The position numbers and the translations under genes are program-made. From positions 15,921,081 to 15,985,080 of the forward strand of contig CP099848.1 of assembly GCA_030062745.1 (NCBI GenBank): 64,000 bases of DNA, read 5' to 3'. Source of the stretch: Capitulum mitella. Lineage: Eukaryota; Arthropoda; Thecostraca; Pollicipedomorpha; Pollicipedidae. Shown here one piece after another: positions 43,101 to 54,797 of the stretch. The notes under the pieces were generated by a model that searched no databases, was not told the DNA's origin, and saw only the letters and a program-made list of their open reading frames with translations. Position 1 is the first letter of the stretch, and each line of letters begins with the position of its first letter.

Positions 43101-44964
43101 ATTGGTGAAGGTTTGGTGGCGATTGGTCCCATTGGCTTGGAGTGTGGGATCACATGCAGCCGAAAATGCGTTTTTTCCATTGGTTTTGAAGGTGATTGCC
43201 CTCACCTGAGATCGAGTTCTGGAAGGAGAAATGAATCGCAAATGGCGCGTCGGTTGGAGAAGATGTGGTTTTGATCGGTACCTTGGGTTCGGAGCATTGG
43301 ATGCTGCCGAAAATGAGGGTTTTTGTTACCTTTGGAGGTGGTTGATGCGGCCTGAGGTCACCAACTTGCGGAGACGAAAAGAAATCTGGTATAGCACGTC
43401 CATTGATGAAGGTTTGGTGGCGATCAGTTTAGTAGGTTTGGAACATTGGATCACTTGCACCCGAAAATAGGGTATTTGTTGTTTTGGAGGTGAATGAACT
43501 GATCTGAGGTTACCAGGTTCTGAAAAGAAAAAATGCGTATAGCGCGTCGCTTGCTGGAAGTTTGGTGGCGATCGCTTCCATAGGCTCGGAGCATAGTTCC
43601 CTCCATCTCGAATATGGGAGCACCGGAGTTTTTTCGAGAGGGGGCTTTTTGTTGACCTCTTACGTAACATAGGGTCACGAGGTGCTGGAAAGATGGGTCA
43701 TTAATTGTTCCGCGTAGGTAAGTGAAGGTTGAAGGGAATCGGTCGAATAGGTTCGGAGCATGGGATGCCTGTAATTATGACCGGTCGTTTGGTCCTCCCC
43801 AGAAACCAACGGCCGTGTGCTCAGCGACTGTACTGGCACCTTCCGCTTGTATTGGGAAGCCACGCCAAGCCAAGTGCAAAGCCCCGTTGATAGCGTTGAA
43901 GGTCAAATTGAGAAAGTTGGCACTGCAGGGTCAAAGATGCGGATTTTTCCACATACATCATGTGGTTCGTGGGCATTGGCGAGACGGTGTACATAAATAA
44001 GCTCAGCTGTGTGGGCACTGCGGGGCGTGGACCTGTCACTGAGCTGCGCTTCTCGCTGTGTCCTACTCTTGCGTGCTGTTCTCCGTTGATCACTACCACC
44101 GCAGCCGGAACATCCCAGAACGCCGGGCGGTCGTGCCGACAGGGCGAGGCAGACCGGACCTTGATCTACCTGACGCTCTACATCACCGAGTGCCTGAAGC
44201 GGCTGCAGAAGTGCGCCAACAAGAACGCCGCCCTCCAGGAGATGTACACGCTGGCTATCTCGCGCTTCGACATCCCCGGCGAGCCCGGCTTCCCGCTCAA
44301 CGCCGTCTACGGCAAGCCCAAGGACGACAGCGAGGCCGGTGAGTGTCGAGCTGGTGGGGCTTCTCTCCGAAGTGTTCTGTCTTTAGGCATGGCTGGTGTT
44401 GTGTTTGGTCTTCTTTAGAGGGAGGAAGGCTGTGGCGTGTTCGTTGTTCAGATTGTGGTGTTTTGTGTGGCCTTTATGACTACCAGGCCATCAGCATGTC
44501 AGATTGCAGACAGTTTGCCGTGCAGGACCAACGGGGCGGCGGTAATGAAGGTGGACACATCATGCTGGTTCGCTATGCGTTTGGCGTTTTACGCGTTATG
44601 ACACTTTTTTGTCAGTGTTGATTTGTCGGTATTGTCTGAGGGTTTGACTAGTCCGCTGTTTGTAGAGTATCACAGAACTCATAATTGAGCCTGTCTATGC
44701 ACTTTATCAGTCCAAGGCTGAGCTTGGCAGAGCCTGGCAGGCGCCGTCACTAAGCCGGCTCTTAGAGGAGCGGCGTTTGATTTCGGCGCGGTTCCCTGTG
44801 TTGTAGACCAGATGCGCCAGTACCTGACTCAGCTGCGCCAGGAGACGGGCCTGCGGATGTGTGACAAGGTCTTCAGTACCGACGACGGCAAGCCCTCCAA
44901 ATGGTGGCTCTGCTTCTCGCGGAAGAAGTTCATGGACAAGTCGCTGGCCGTCCGCGGCCAGTAA
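37128..44964 (+). CDS. ARPC3: Actin-related protein 2/3 complex subunit 3 (ARPC3, p21-Arc)
   Basis: Subunit of the seven-protein Arp2/3 complex that nucleates branched actin filaments in the cytoplasm. Exons: 37,128-37,133 (tentative, Met-Pro), 42,273-42,446, 44,143-44,338 and 44,807-44,964. The spliced product would be 177 residues; human ARPC3 has 178. Family motifs are intact: [65 protein letters not shown] and [12 protein letters not shown]. Exon junctions keep phase and GT-AG. Intron 1 (5.1 kb) is mostly CpG-depleted and carries foldback elements; intron 2 carries a satellite of about 150 bp. Codons are GC-rich. No damage was seen, so the gene should be functional. Confidence 0.93.
37717..38741. 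mobile_element. Foldback element with telomere-repeat loop
   Basis: The left arm (37,717-38,086) and right arm (38,377-38,741) are near-perfect reverse complements over about 365 bp. The loop contains ten AACCT units (38,085-38,135), then a pyrimidine-rich stretch that continues the right arm's family (compare 24,140-24,320). The left arm lacks that part, so the telomere array sits at a truncation point. Arms retain CpG, implying a young insertion within CpG-poor ARPC3 intron 1. Confidence 0.8.
38085..38135. repeat. Interstitial (TTAGG)n telomere-type array
   Basis: Ten consecutive AACCT units (TTAGG on the minus strand), the canonical arthropod telomere repeat, inside the foldback loop. Confidence 0.95.
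38747..40220. mobile_element. Older CpG-depleted foldback of the same family
   Basis: Arms about 38,747-39,140 and 39,725-40,220 are diverged reverse complements and also match the arms of 37,717-38,741, but nearly every CpG has decayed to TG/CA. The pyrimidine-rich centre contains a tandem duplication of about 100 bp (39,537-39,640 and 39,638-39,740). Confidence 0.65.
40221..42170. other. CpG-depleted part of ARPC3 intron 1
   Basis: No CG dinucleotide occurs between 40,285 and 41,528. An ATAATA-rich stretch lies at about 40,500-40,615. No ORF of interest. Confidence 0.65.
42273..42446 (+). CDS. ARPC3: ARPC3 exon 2
   Basis: 58 codons after acceptor CCGCTGCAG, from [20 protein letters not shown] to [10 protein letters not shown], before donor GTAAGC. 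Highly conserved N-terminal half. Confidence 0.95.
42883..43790. repeat. Satellite array, about 150 bp x 6, in ARPC3 intron 2
   Basis: Successive units begin near 42,883, 43,033, 43,188, 43,334, 43,486 and about 43,650. Each carries variants of GGTGATTGATCTGACCTGAG, GGCGCGTCG, GAAGGTTTGGTGGCGATCAG and GCAGCCGAAAATG. The minus-strand ORFs seen here are by-products of the repeat. Confidence 0.8.
44143..44338 (+). CDS. ARPC3: ARPC3 exon 3
   Basis: 65 codons plus one base, from [18 protein letters not shown] to [20 protein letters not shown]. Acceptor CCGACAG, donor GTGAGT. Confidence 0.95.
44807..44964 (+). CDS. ARPC3: ARPC3 exon 4 and stop
   Basis: From [20 protein letters not shown] through [15 protein letters not shown] to a TAA stop at 44,962-44,964. 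Acceptor TTGTAG. Ends LAVRGQ, close to the human C-terminus. Confidence 0.95.
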
Positions 44965-45348
44965 GCGGGCTGTGCCCTCGGTGGTCTCCAGTTGGCGTTT
45001 TGCACAAACACACATGTTATCGCTTCGATTTTTATGTGGACCGACCCCATCGCGCGGCCGGACTTACCACGTGGTCGGCGGCGCGGCGGGGGCGCCGGCG
45101 TGACGCTAATTACTCGCGACTTCTGCCTGGCGAAGAGTGGGCCGTCCCCACGCCTGTGGATGGCAGTAGCCGGTTTGAGTGGTACAGCTGTCTGGGAAGT
45201 GTGAGGGTTGGCATTGTGAGGAAACCGAGAAATCCAATTAGCGTGCTTTCATCGGCAGAGGACTGATGTGCGCTTGGCTCAGCTGATTGGTGAGATTGAT
45301 CGTGATTACCGCTTCATATGAAAAGTATTTATATCGTGAATCAAGGTT

Positions 45349-45354
45349 AATAAA
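45349..45354 (+). terminator. Poly(A) signal for ARPC3
   Basis: AATAAA about 385 bases after the ARPC3 stop, on the coding strand. It implies a 3' UTR of roughly 0.4 kb. Confidence 0.6.
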
Positions 45355-45375
45355 GTGAGCGATTCTGCTTTTATA

Positions 45376-48300
45376 TCGCTGTTTGTAGTACATTTTGCAT
45401 GTGATGGCCGGGTCGATTCTAGTTTCAGCAATGGCCTCAACAAGAACGCATCAAACCCAACGTGATGGTCACAAATACCGTGTTTAACCCTCGCCGGCGC
45501 CGTGTCGTGAAGCGAGGGAGGCGCTTAAAGTTGTTCCAGGCTCACAATGCTCATACCTTTCATTGTAAGAGCTGCGGCGTGCTCGGTTTTTCGATGCGGG
45601 CCGAAAAGCTACGGTCAACTGGCGCCATCTATAGCGACTAATCTGAAACGTCAACGCCGACGTGCTCCATTTTTCTTTTTATATCTCCCACCCTACTTTG
45701 GATATTTCTTTTTGATATGAGGAATAAACGAGAATTGCTTGATGTCTGTATTGATAAAGGCATTTTGAAGAGGGGAAAGCGATGACAGCAATTTTTTCCC
45801 TCAGGGTCTTCCTGGGAAGCGAAGTGCCGTTCGTTTTTTTTTTTTTGTCGTGCGCCGTGAAATGTCAAAACATCTGCGACAGAGAATTTCGAGACTGTTA
45901 AGAAACTGCATCCCGTGACAACCTTAAGATTGCTGCGCACCACACTCTCAGAACGCACGTATCGGCTGCCGCGATTTGCATGCGATTGTAAATCCTTAGT
46001 CAAACAATACGTGTTCGTTTATTCCGCGTCAGACTCAGTACGGTTTCCACATTGTCTAGTGAACGTTTTGGGTTTCGCTTTGCCTGGTCAAGGCCTCGTG
46101 AAAAATCCGGGATGTTTCGGTGTGCGTCTGGAACGTCGATTACCGACAAAAATACGAATTCGCATACTCCAGTAGTCCTGCTTACGTAAAATGGCCGATG
46201 GCGAACCCCTTCTAAATGCAAAATGTGACAGCGTTCTGCGTACCGATTTCCTGGTATCACACGAATCCGTTGTTGCGTGAAGATGCCGCTGCCATTTTAT
46301 CATATCGGTCCTCTTGTCGTCTGCTGCTCGATCCTGTGTGTTCTGCCAAGCATTCCTTGAACTTTATTGCGGTAGACTATCGATAGAATGGCCCGCCTGG
46401 TCCCAGTACAGTCGGAACTGTTCGTGGGTGACCGCTGTGTGATGTGACTAAATCCGCTTGATTTTGGGATCCACAGCAGGGGCGTAACTTTCTACACTTT
46501 TGGTCTGGAGCTTTCCATGCCAAAGGAAATTATTGGTATGGAATTCCATACCATTGTTTTGGCCCACTCATGCGATTTTTAACTATACAAGAAACTTACG
46601 TATTGCGTTCTGAATGTCACACTAGGGTCAAATCAATTTATTTTTCCATATTAAAATTTGTCCCAATTCTACACCCATCATCCAAGGACTCATGATCTGG
46701 ATCAAGCTATGTTGACAGTGGTGAGGTGCACTTCTGACACCTTTAACCGATACGAAGCCATAATCCCTTCACACGCCATTCCCTGACCGCGATTTTCCAG
46801 CGTGATCCTCGCCTCGGTCGTCACGCTACCATGTGTCACAATCCCGGAATATTAATTCGGTAAACGGCCGATAGATAACGCCACAAGTGGGACCACCCTG
46901 CAGCGCTATGGCAGCAGTTTACAGCTGTACGTTACCACATGTGATGGGATCCGTCAGCGTAAACTTCCACATTTGGTTTAGTAATGTGGACGGCTTTGCG
47001 GTTTGGTGTCTCCAACTTTTTTTTTATCTGAGAGGCCGATTCAATCATATCGTGTTTCTTCGCCGCCAAAATCCAAACCGTTTGCGCTATCGCGCATGCA
47101 GTTTTGCGACTTTTCCTGTGTATGTTTGTATACATCACATCACAATTTTAACATCTTATACGGTCCAGGAGTGGCTTTATGAGGCCTTTCTGGCCAGTGT
47201 GTTAGGCTATTTTGCGGACCTTTCAGAGGCGCGGTCGCTACTGAAACGACGTTACCAAAACGAATCAATCTGCTGTAAGCCGATCTCTGGCAATGCTATG
47301 ATTTGAATGCGGATCATTAACCACCAATGACTCCCTGGTTGCCAAGCGCGGTATCAGCTATTCATCTCTTTTCTGTTTTCATTTCCCGAGAAGTTTATTT
47401 ATTTAATTATTTTAATATCGCCATTATTTCCAAAGACATCATCAATTCCGTTTTTTCTTAGTATTTGAAAGAGTTTTAAGTCGGACCACGCATTTCCTTC
47501 TCTGCGGCCCTGGCATACGAATTCGGCTACTAGTCTAGTGCATTAGCTGGCCGCCGGTCGTAATGCTTTTTTGCGATAGGTCGGTCGCCTTGTTGCGAGA
47601 TGTAACAGCCGGAAAACTATCACTATCTATGGAGATAAATTATCCGTGTCTTAGTGGAATCTCATCAGAATCCGAGACGTATGAGAAGCGTTAACATTTT
47701 TTTAGGAATTTACGAAATTGGAAAATGGTTTTCGGTAGTCTTGTTACTGAGGAAATATATTTGTGAGGGTAAGTCGCCCATGCTCTCCTCTGTTTCACAG
47801 TATCGCAGCATGCGACACACTGCCTGCCTCTGCCTGCGCCAGTGGCGTAGGCAAGAATTCAAGCTAGGGGTCGCAAGAGAGAAAATTCACAAGCTTATAA
47901 TCAGCTAAAAACATATGGTCAAACATTCTAAAGTAGAACCGAACCTCTCTTTCTTTAGATACATCGTCTCTTGCAAGGTCCCGTCGAACAAAAGCACAGT
48001 TTACACATCCTTAAAGACCATCTGCGGCTCGGCACGCAACCCATAAGAACTTCCAATATCGAATCTGTGACCCCGGTGAGAAGTTTCTTAGTGTAGAGGG
48101 TCATAGGAATGGATAGACGGCGTGCATAGTCCATTCAAAGACGTCAATACCGAAATGGGGATCCATTTCACCGAAACGGACACCAAGTGACGGGAAAATG
48201 AATATCCGGTCAAAAAGGGCCTTCGGAGACATATTAGGAATCGTTCACCTGTTACCACTCACATCATACTTTCAACACTAATACCAGCCCCATTTCATAC

Positions 48301-49505
48301 GAATGCCTTTTTTAAGTGATGGCGCATTCTGGAGTACCTATATGGCGCATGAAAATGACGAAAGATAAAAAGTTATACAGTTGTATTTTGGCAATTCATT
48401 ATAATCCGCTGTTGTGGCTGCAGCAATGACCCGGACGTTTACGGGCTTATCACGGGGTACTAAGCATATTCGTCCCCGACTGACACATAAATGGCCCCCC
48501 TCCCCGAGCCATGCGGTCTACACTGGATTTATAGCCATTTTGCAGGGATAATTAATAGTGATCATATATATCTGTTGCAAAAGTGAACATTATTTGTTTT
48601 CCTGCGCGTTGAACATGAGGCAAATTGCATAAAATTACTGTTTTCTTTCCTATAAATTTCGTCTTATGCCTGTGGCATATATTACAAAATTTGACATTTG
48701 GCCCCTAGTGAGGAAAATCCTGGCTACGTACCTGCCAGCAGAGCACCTTACTTACTCAGCATCTTAGCAATGCATGTAAAATCGTCTGGAGGACGACAAA
48801 CGTTATTTCGTTTCAGATTAGAAAAGACAAATAATTTGACATTGCCAGCTTTTGCTCGAAACAAAAGACTGGCCATTTCCCCGTAACGATTGCATTGTTC
48901 CATGGGCTCCGCAACATGCAGTATGTCTTATCCAGTGGTGGTGAAAACCCTGGGCTTTCGTGTTGTAAAGTAAACACGTGGTTAATTACCTAACGTTCCA
49001 TGAGTCTGCGTTATTCCGTTATTTTCGACGAACGGAAACGCGTCCCTTGGCGGCAATAAGAATGGCGTGTGTCACAAGTAGTGCATTTGTTCTGTGTCAA
49101 AAGGCAATTATTATTCATGTGGTATTCGTCGCAGTTTTCCCTGAACGGGCCCGGGCATAGCTGGCAAAGACGTGGATTTACCACTAGTGTGGCAAGCTAA
49201 AGCACTGGTTGTCGTTTATTCTTGTTTTCTATAAATGTTGTCCGATTATCTTGTTAGGAGATATTTGGGATCAGAGCCCATTGAAAGCAGACCTTATTGC
49301 ACGTAGTCTGAGCCCTTTATCCAATCGCGCAACTCCAGGTTAATGGTGTGTAATTTTGTGCGCGAAGTCTAACGTGCCGTATGAAAGCTGCGGTCTTGTA
49401 ACAGTCTGTGTGTCAGCTGCCAGCGGTCCCTCGGGCCAGCACTGGGAGTTATCGAAACTATCTTGCTAAGACGTTTCTTAGAGGGGAAGAACAGTGTATT
49501 ACGAG
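45376..49505. other. Intergenic DNA between ARPC3 and the mariner element
   Basis: No recognisable gene. A dispersed repeat copy lies at 48,525-48,732 (partner of 24,343-24,540). Several short ORFs, including one at 46,887-47,306, show no family motif and no coding-like codon use. Confidence 0.4.
48525..48732. repeat. Dispersed repeat, copy 2
   Basis: Same orientation and about the same length as 24,343-24,540. Shared words include AAAATTACTG and AATCCTGGCTACGT. Confidence 0.6.
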
Positions 49506-49507
49506 TA

Positions 49508-51225
49508 GGGGTGTCGATTTGTATTTTTTTTTAGAGGGTCCTGCCTCCTCCAATGTTGATTTAGGTCCTTTCATTGTTGGTTCGGGCCCCCAGAGTTTTT
49601 GCCGGTTTTGAAGGGAAATGGGCAGTAATATCGAAAAGGGCGGCTGCGATGGGTCATCCCAAAAATAAAAATAAAAATAAAAACATGTCGCAAAGAAGTC
49701 ATAAAGACTTTCAAAGTGGTTACCCGTTCATTTTGAAACTGATGCACGTAGAGTGCATCAGAAATGCATCATCATGAAATTTAATTCCTGCAATTTTAAT
49801 CACAATAGTTTTTCTCTTTGGGACACTACAGTGATTTGCAGAACATGCTCGATGTTAACTCCGCGCCGGCTGCCGCCGCCGCGCGTCTTCATGCTCTTCA
49901 TAGTTTGATATTACAGCCGCGCAGGTTTCGTGCAATATAGTGCGGCTTTCCACTGTTGTCGCCCCTTCAGCTCGTCGACTGTCAGCGGCTTCCTCGTGCA
50001 CACTCGATCCCTGGCGTGGCCCCACGAGAACAATTCCGCTGCGTTCAAATCGCGCAAGTGTGGGGCCCACTCAATCGCCGTCTTCCATAAGATGACGTAC
50101 AGCCCGAAATGATCCTCTTGCCACCTCCCGGAGTCCGCAGCATTGCGTGGTGGTGCTCCATCCTACTGAAATCATCGTTTCGAGGTGCCGATTTTTCTCC
50201 TCCGCATGGTTTTCCACATCGCTTCAAGTGTTTCCACGTGCCGGTTCGTATTAACGGTTACCGATTTTCCATCTTCCTCGAAAAAGAACGGTCCTACTAT
50301 GCCGCTGATGCTGATTGCCACCAGGCGGTGCATGGCTGGTCATTGACCAGCTTCTCGGTAACCTGATTGGGATGCTCGGACCCCCAGAGGACAGTGTCCT
50401 TTCTGTTCACATGTCTGTGCAGGTGGAAATGAGACTCATCAGAGAACCAGACGTGTTCGATGAAGTCTGGTTCCGCAGCCATCGGCTCTTTAAACCACCT
50501 GCACATCTTCAGCCGTCGTGACCTGTCAAAGGCTGATAGCGGTTGATCCACCCGTATACTGTAGAGGAACTTCTTGGGGTCTTGCTGAGCCATCCGCCAG
50601 AGTGAACCATATGAGAGACCATGGGACTGGCGGTGCTTGCTCTGAGACCTTGTGAGACTGTTTTCCAGCGCGGGTGCAACTTTGTCAAGGTTTACAGCAG
50701 TCCGGATCGATTTTTTTGCTTCGAGACCTCCCTTTGTTAAAGTTTTGCACGTCACCTTGTTTTCGACACTTGCCAACGACGGCCTAGACAACATTTCTGG
50801 ATGGCGGGTGTCGGTTGAATTCTCGTGCAAGATTTCGGTGCACCGCCTTAATGGAACATATCTCCAAGAACAGCTTAACAATTCGCCATGTCTGTTTGGT
50901 CGTCCGCTATGGCATGATGACAGGACAAAAAGTAAAATCTTTTTGACGACAAAGACGTTTTGAAAACAGCTTTTGAGCGATATCGAAAATCGCGTGCACA
51001 GCAACACGTGAATTATTTATTAGCAATTGCTGTGTGTCAGTTTTTTGGATAACATGGTGCATGGGGATATATGCAGTTTTTATTCCATAGATAGTAACAA
51101 AAAATTATAAATTTCCTTGATCAAAATAAAGTGGGCTAAATCCGTTGAGAAACACACATCTAGGGGATATGAGGCTATCGTGCCCTCGGCTCGGCCCCCA
51201 ATCATTTAGAGAAATCGACGCTTCT
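49508..51225. mobile_element. mariner/Tc1-type DNA transposon with degenerate transposase
   Basis: The left end is TA followed by GGGGTGTCGATTTG. The right end, near GAAATCGACGCTTC, is its decayed inverse; the intact inverse AAATCGACACCCC-TA is seen in the short relative at 55,205-55,610. A TA target site fits the mariner superfamily. The transposase lies on the minus strand inside. Confidence 0.7.
49860..50965 (-). pseudogene. Mariner-type transposase remnant
   Basis: The longest piece (50,297-50,965) contains SGRPNRHG, then EPDFIEHVWFSDESHFHLHR and HVNRKDTVLWGSEHP, the DDE core around the first catalytic Asp. A frameshift and stops follow. The continuation to 49,860 shows GPFFFEEDGKSVTVNTNRHV, then QDGAPP (second Asp), then LNAAELFSWGHARDRV, with Glu at the third acidic position. 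Several in-frame stops make it inactive. Confidence 0.8.
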
Positions 51226-51734
51226 GTTTACGAACCGAGCAACAAAATGTCACCATCTCGAAATGAAGGGTATATTATTCTTATTTTCACTTTTCGAAAT
51301 ACGACATCCTGCCAGGTGTGTAGATGACAGGAAGCAGTCGCTTATAGCGTCCCACATAGTCAGATGTAGGTTTCGGTGCCTCAAAAAAACCCGTTAATAT
51401 CGATTCTTTGTTGAGTTTAATTTGAAAATGTTCCTTTTTCTAGTTATATGGTTTACACTGGTCTGGACACAGGGTAGCTGAGCCTCTTTGAACAAGGTCA
51501 GTCGGTATTTAAAATATAACACAACACAGACTGATTTATCTGAAGTCGTATCCACGTTACTAAACACAAATCAAGGCATAGAATAGCTAATGCTAAGGTT
51601 TTTTTTCTTACTTTGCCTACAAAAATGGGAGCTTTTCTTTCCACTCAACAACCCTGCTCTTATGTAGTACGATGGGGAGAGAAGAAAAAGATTCTGCGGG
51701 AAATGTTATCCACGGCCAAGAATGCGTCTTTTAA

Positions 51735-52763
51735 CCCTTTTCCCGGAGGGCTAGACGGTATGGCCGATTCCCGGCGGGGGGGGGGGGGCATTCGACCACC
51801 CCCCGAGATCTCGAGAACTACACATTCGATTTCATCGCAACAAACGCCATTCGATTTGACATGACTCCATACATTTGAAATTGTGAGAAAATCCATGGGC
51901 GTTCACAGGGTTTCGAAAATAATAGCATTGGTTTTTCAAAAAACTAAACAAACAAAAAGTTAAAAACACTTTTTTGGCTTCTGCTAATCATGTTACGCTG
52001 AACAAGTACAAACTGTATTACAATGTTTGTACAATATTAACATAAACGGTGCCAGGGACTTGAAAAAGAGGAACTGTCATGGCCGTATGTTCCTCAAACC
52101 AACTTACGACCTCTGACCTTAAATGACCTCCAATGACCTTAGAGTCACTTGGAAGGATCTCATATGCATTTAACATTATCTGAAAACGTTTCCAATCATT
52201 TGAATTTACTCTATTACTGAAATTCCATTTTACGGCCGTTGTGATTTAGGGTACGCGCACTGATATTTTAGGTCATAGCTCTGTGATCCGACCTGATATC
52301 AGGCTGAAACTTGGTACACAATATCGAGGATATCCTTCGACGTCATAAATATTTCGGGTTTAACATTCGAAAAATAGCGCGAAAGTTTCTGCTATGAAAC
52401 CAAGTTTTGATTTTTGACCTTGGCCTGACCTTGTAAAGTGACCTCAGATGAAGAAATTACATTTGTGTGTTGCCCAACTATTTAACTATATATTGATATA
52501 ATGTTTTAAGTTCTATCTTAAACATACTATTTTTGACAGTCATTTTCTTTTTACCCTCAACAGGGCCAAAAATGGCCTGAGGTGTCCCCCAAAAACGTTG
52601 CCTGGCTACGCACCTGAACAAAATAGATTTACGAAATTTGTCGCAGTACGTAAAAAGAATAGCAAGGAAAAGTCACCAGGTTTCGTGAAGCGCGTCAAAA
52701 AACATGGAACTGGCAAGCAAAAAACCCGAGAGGGTGGATGCAGCCCTCCTGCCGGTAATAGGG
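51735..52763. mobile_element. piggyBac-like non-autonomous element, copy 1
   Basis: Left flank TTAA then CCCTTTTCCCGG; right end CCGGTAATAGGG then TTAT. Homologous end to end with the copy at 58,874-60,085, though more diverged. Contains several TGACCT half-sites at 52,100-52,160 and 52,420-52,450. No ORF. Confidence 0.7.
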
Positions 52764-52769
52764 TTATGG

Positions 52770-53620
52770 TACAGTTGTTAGACCTTGGATTCCTAAGACA
52801 GAAGTATGACATTTAACATACGCGTGGTGGGTGTGAAGTGAAGCAATAAAGGCGAACACTGCGCCTCATCTACAGTAGCAAAGAAGCTAAATTTGCTAAT
52901 GCAGTGTCCTCTTTTTGCGTTGTACCTTACGTAAAATATATGAAAGGTTTAGGCTGTCGAATGAAGAGTCATTCCTTCTTGAAAAAGTGACTCAACAGAA
53001 AAGTGGAAAACAGTGAAAAAGATTTGATGGTTACTTCCCATACAAATTTCCGTGAATTTGGGTCCCTACTTCGTAGAAGTGCCATTGACCGGTATAGTGT
53101 AGCTCAGATGTTTTGACTGTCTTCGGGTATAAAGATTTGCCGCTTGGTACTACATCAAAAAAATCTGAATGCCCAATGCAAGTCTGTCAAAATAAACCTT
53201 CCCGGTTAATTTAGTTAGTTGCCGGTTGCTTTAGTTGAACTTGTGGCATAACTTTATACATCCGTAAATCGGTCGTTTCCTGAACATCGCTGCAGGTGTG
53301 TTTTTAAAGCTGGTAGGGCCAAACCCATTTTTCCACAACTTTTCTTGCAACACTACATACCTAACATTCAAAACATTCAGTCAAAAGGGCCTCGGCCAAA
53401 CTGGTGTAGGGCCGTTACCCTATAACCTGCCTTATGGGATGCTACACACATGTTTCTTAAGCTACGACCAGAACAAAGTTATCCTCGTGACGGGCTCAGT
53501 CCGTGTTCACAGATATCCTTACTCGAGTCCTTGAATCCTTTGAGTCCTTTGTGATTCCTCAGGGACCACTTATATCTTCTCTTCCATTCGAATCATGTGC
53601 CGTAAAAAGCCTCACATAAG
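52770..53620. other. Intergenic, nothing recognised
   Basis: AT-rich, short ORFs only. Lies beyond the likely 3' end of hedgehog. Confidence 0.4.
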
Positions 53621-53630
53621 ATTAGCCTGG

Positions 53631-53636
53631 TTTATT
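53631..53636 (-). terminator. Candidate hedgehog poly(A) signal
   Basis: AATAAA on the minus strand (TTTATT on plus), about 450 bases after the hedgehog stop. Confidence 0.45.
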
Positions 53637-54084
53637 TGAAGGCACATTAGCAGGCAGCACGTCACATACTTTGGCACCAAATGTCAAACCGCAGACACCA
53701 ATCAACTGTGAAGAGCACAAGTGATTTAGTTTTAACAAACAAATCCCGAAGCACGAACGCAGGTAGTCAAAGAAAAGCCCTGACACTGTCAATGCGACGA
53801 CCAAAAGCACGGACCCCCATGACAACATATCACATTGTACCAAGCAAAATGGAGAGAGCCGACTAATGATATGAACACGGCCCTCAGCAAAGCAAAATAA
53901 ATAATATCTGTCTCCGTCAGCATGCGAGTCAATGGACAAGTACGGTCTTCACACGACAAGTGACGGATCAACAACAGGCGGGTCGGCTCGCGCGCGAGAC
54001 ACTATTCACACAGCCACTCTGTTGCGCAACGTCCCGGCAGCCCACTGCTTGGCGCGGCGCCGCTCCTGACTTTTCGCCTTCACG

Positions 54085-54797
54085 CTAATCGTACATCATG
54101 TCCCGAGGCACCAGCACGCCCGACAACGCGTACAGCAGGCGCACGTACCAGTGCACGCCGGGCGGCGGCGGCGCGCACCGCGCTGTCGTCACTTCCGTCT
54201 GGCCACCACACAGCCGGTGCCACAGGTGCGCCGCGAGCTGTCCGGCGTTGACCGCCCAGCGGACGGGCAACAGTGCCCAGTGCGCCAGCCGCTGCGAGTC
54301 CACCTCGGCGTAGCACGAGGCGAGCGCGCCGTTGGCCAGCACGGTGCCGTGGCGCGTGAGCGGTGCATACACGCCCTCCAGTTCCACCAGCTCGACGGCG
54401 ACCACGCGCTCGGCGTAGGGCGCGCCCGTCGCGCCCACCAGCAGGTAGTCGCCGGCGACGACGCGGCGCGCGAACGTCACGCGCCAGTCGGCTGGCGTCC
54501 AGCCGCCGGCGTCGCTGCCGGTTCCGCTGCCGATGTCCACCACGTGCACCAGATGTCCGGGAGTGACGGTAAGCTGGCGGCCGGCGGCCGTCGTCAGCCG
54601 GTGGAAGAGCCGCCGCTCGGCCGGGTCCCGGTCCAGCCACAGGATCACCTCACTGTCAACGACGACGCCGCCCTCGTCGACTGCCTTGACGCGGTCGCCG
54701 CGGCGCAGCTGGTCGAAGCGGCGGCGCCGGCCGTCGGTCAACGTCGCCTCCGTGTCGCCCGAGAAACAGCCTCCGTACCGGCCGCCGGCCACCGACT
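54085..54797 (-). CDS. hh: hedgehog exon 3 (Hint autoprocessing domain)
   Basis: 237 residues plus TAG stop (54,085-54,087). Starts [10 protein letters not shown], then the nucleophile Cys11 of [11 protein letters not shown]. Asp56, Thr79 and His82 (TPGH) keep the same spacing from Cys11 that I recall for C258, D303, T326 and H329 of Drosophila Hh. SCYAEV at 161-166 marks the sterol-transfer region, followed by a membrane-seeking C-terminus ([18 protein letters not shown]) ending RDMMYD. Very GC-rich codons. Acceptor TTTCAG. Confidence 0.96.

Noticed and set aside
42837..43241. Minus-strand ORF of 134 codons with repeated segments
   Set aside because: By-product of the satellite of about 150 bp in ARPC3 intron 2; unit length is not a multiple of three.
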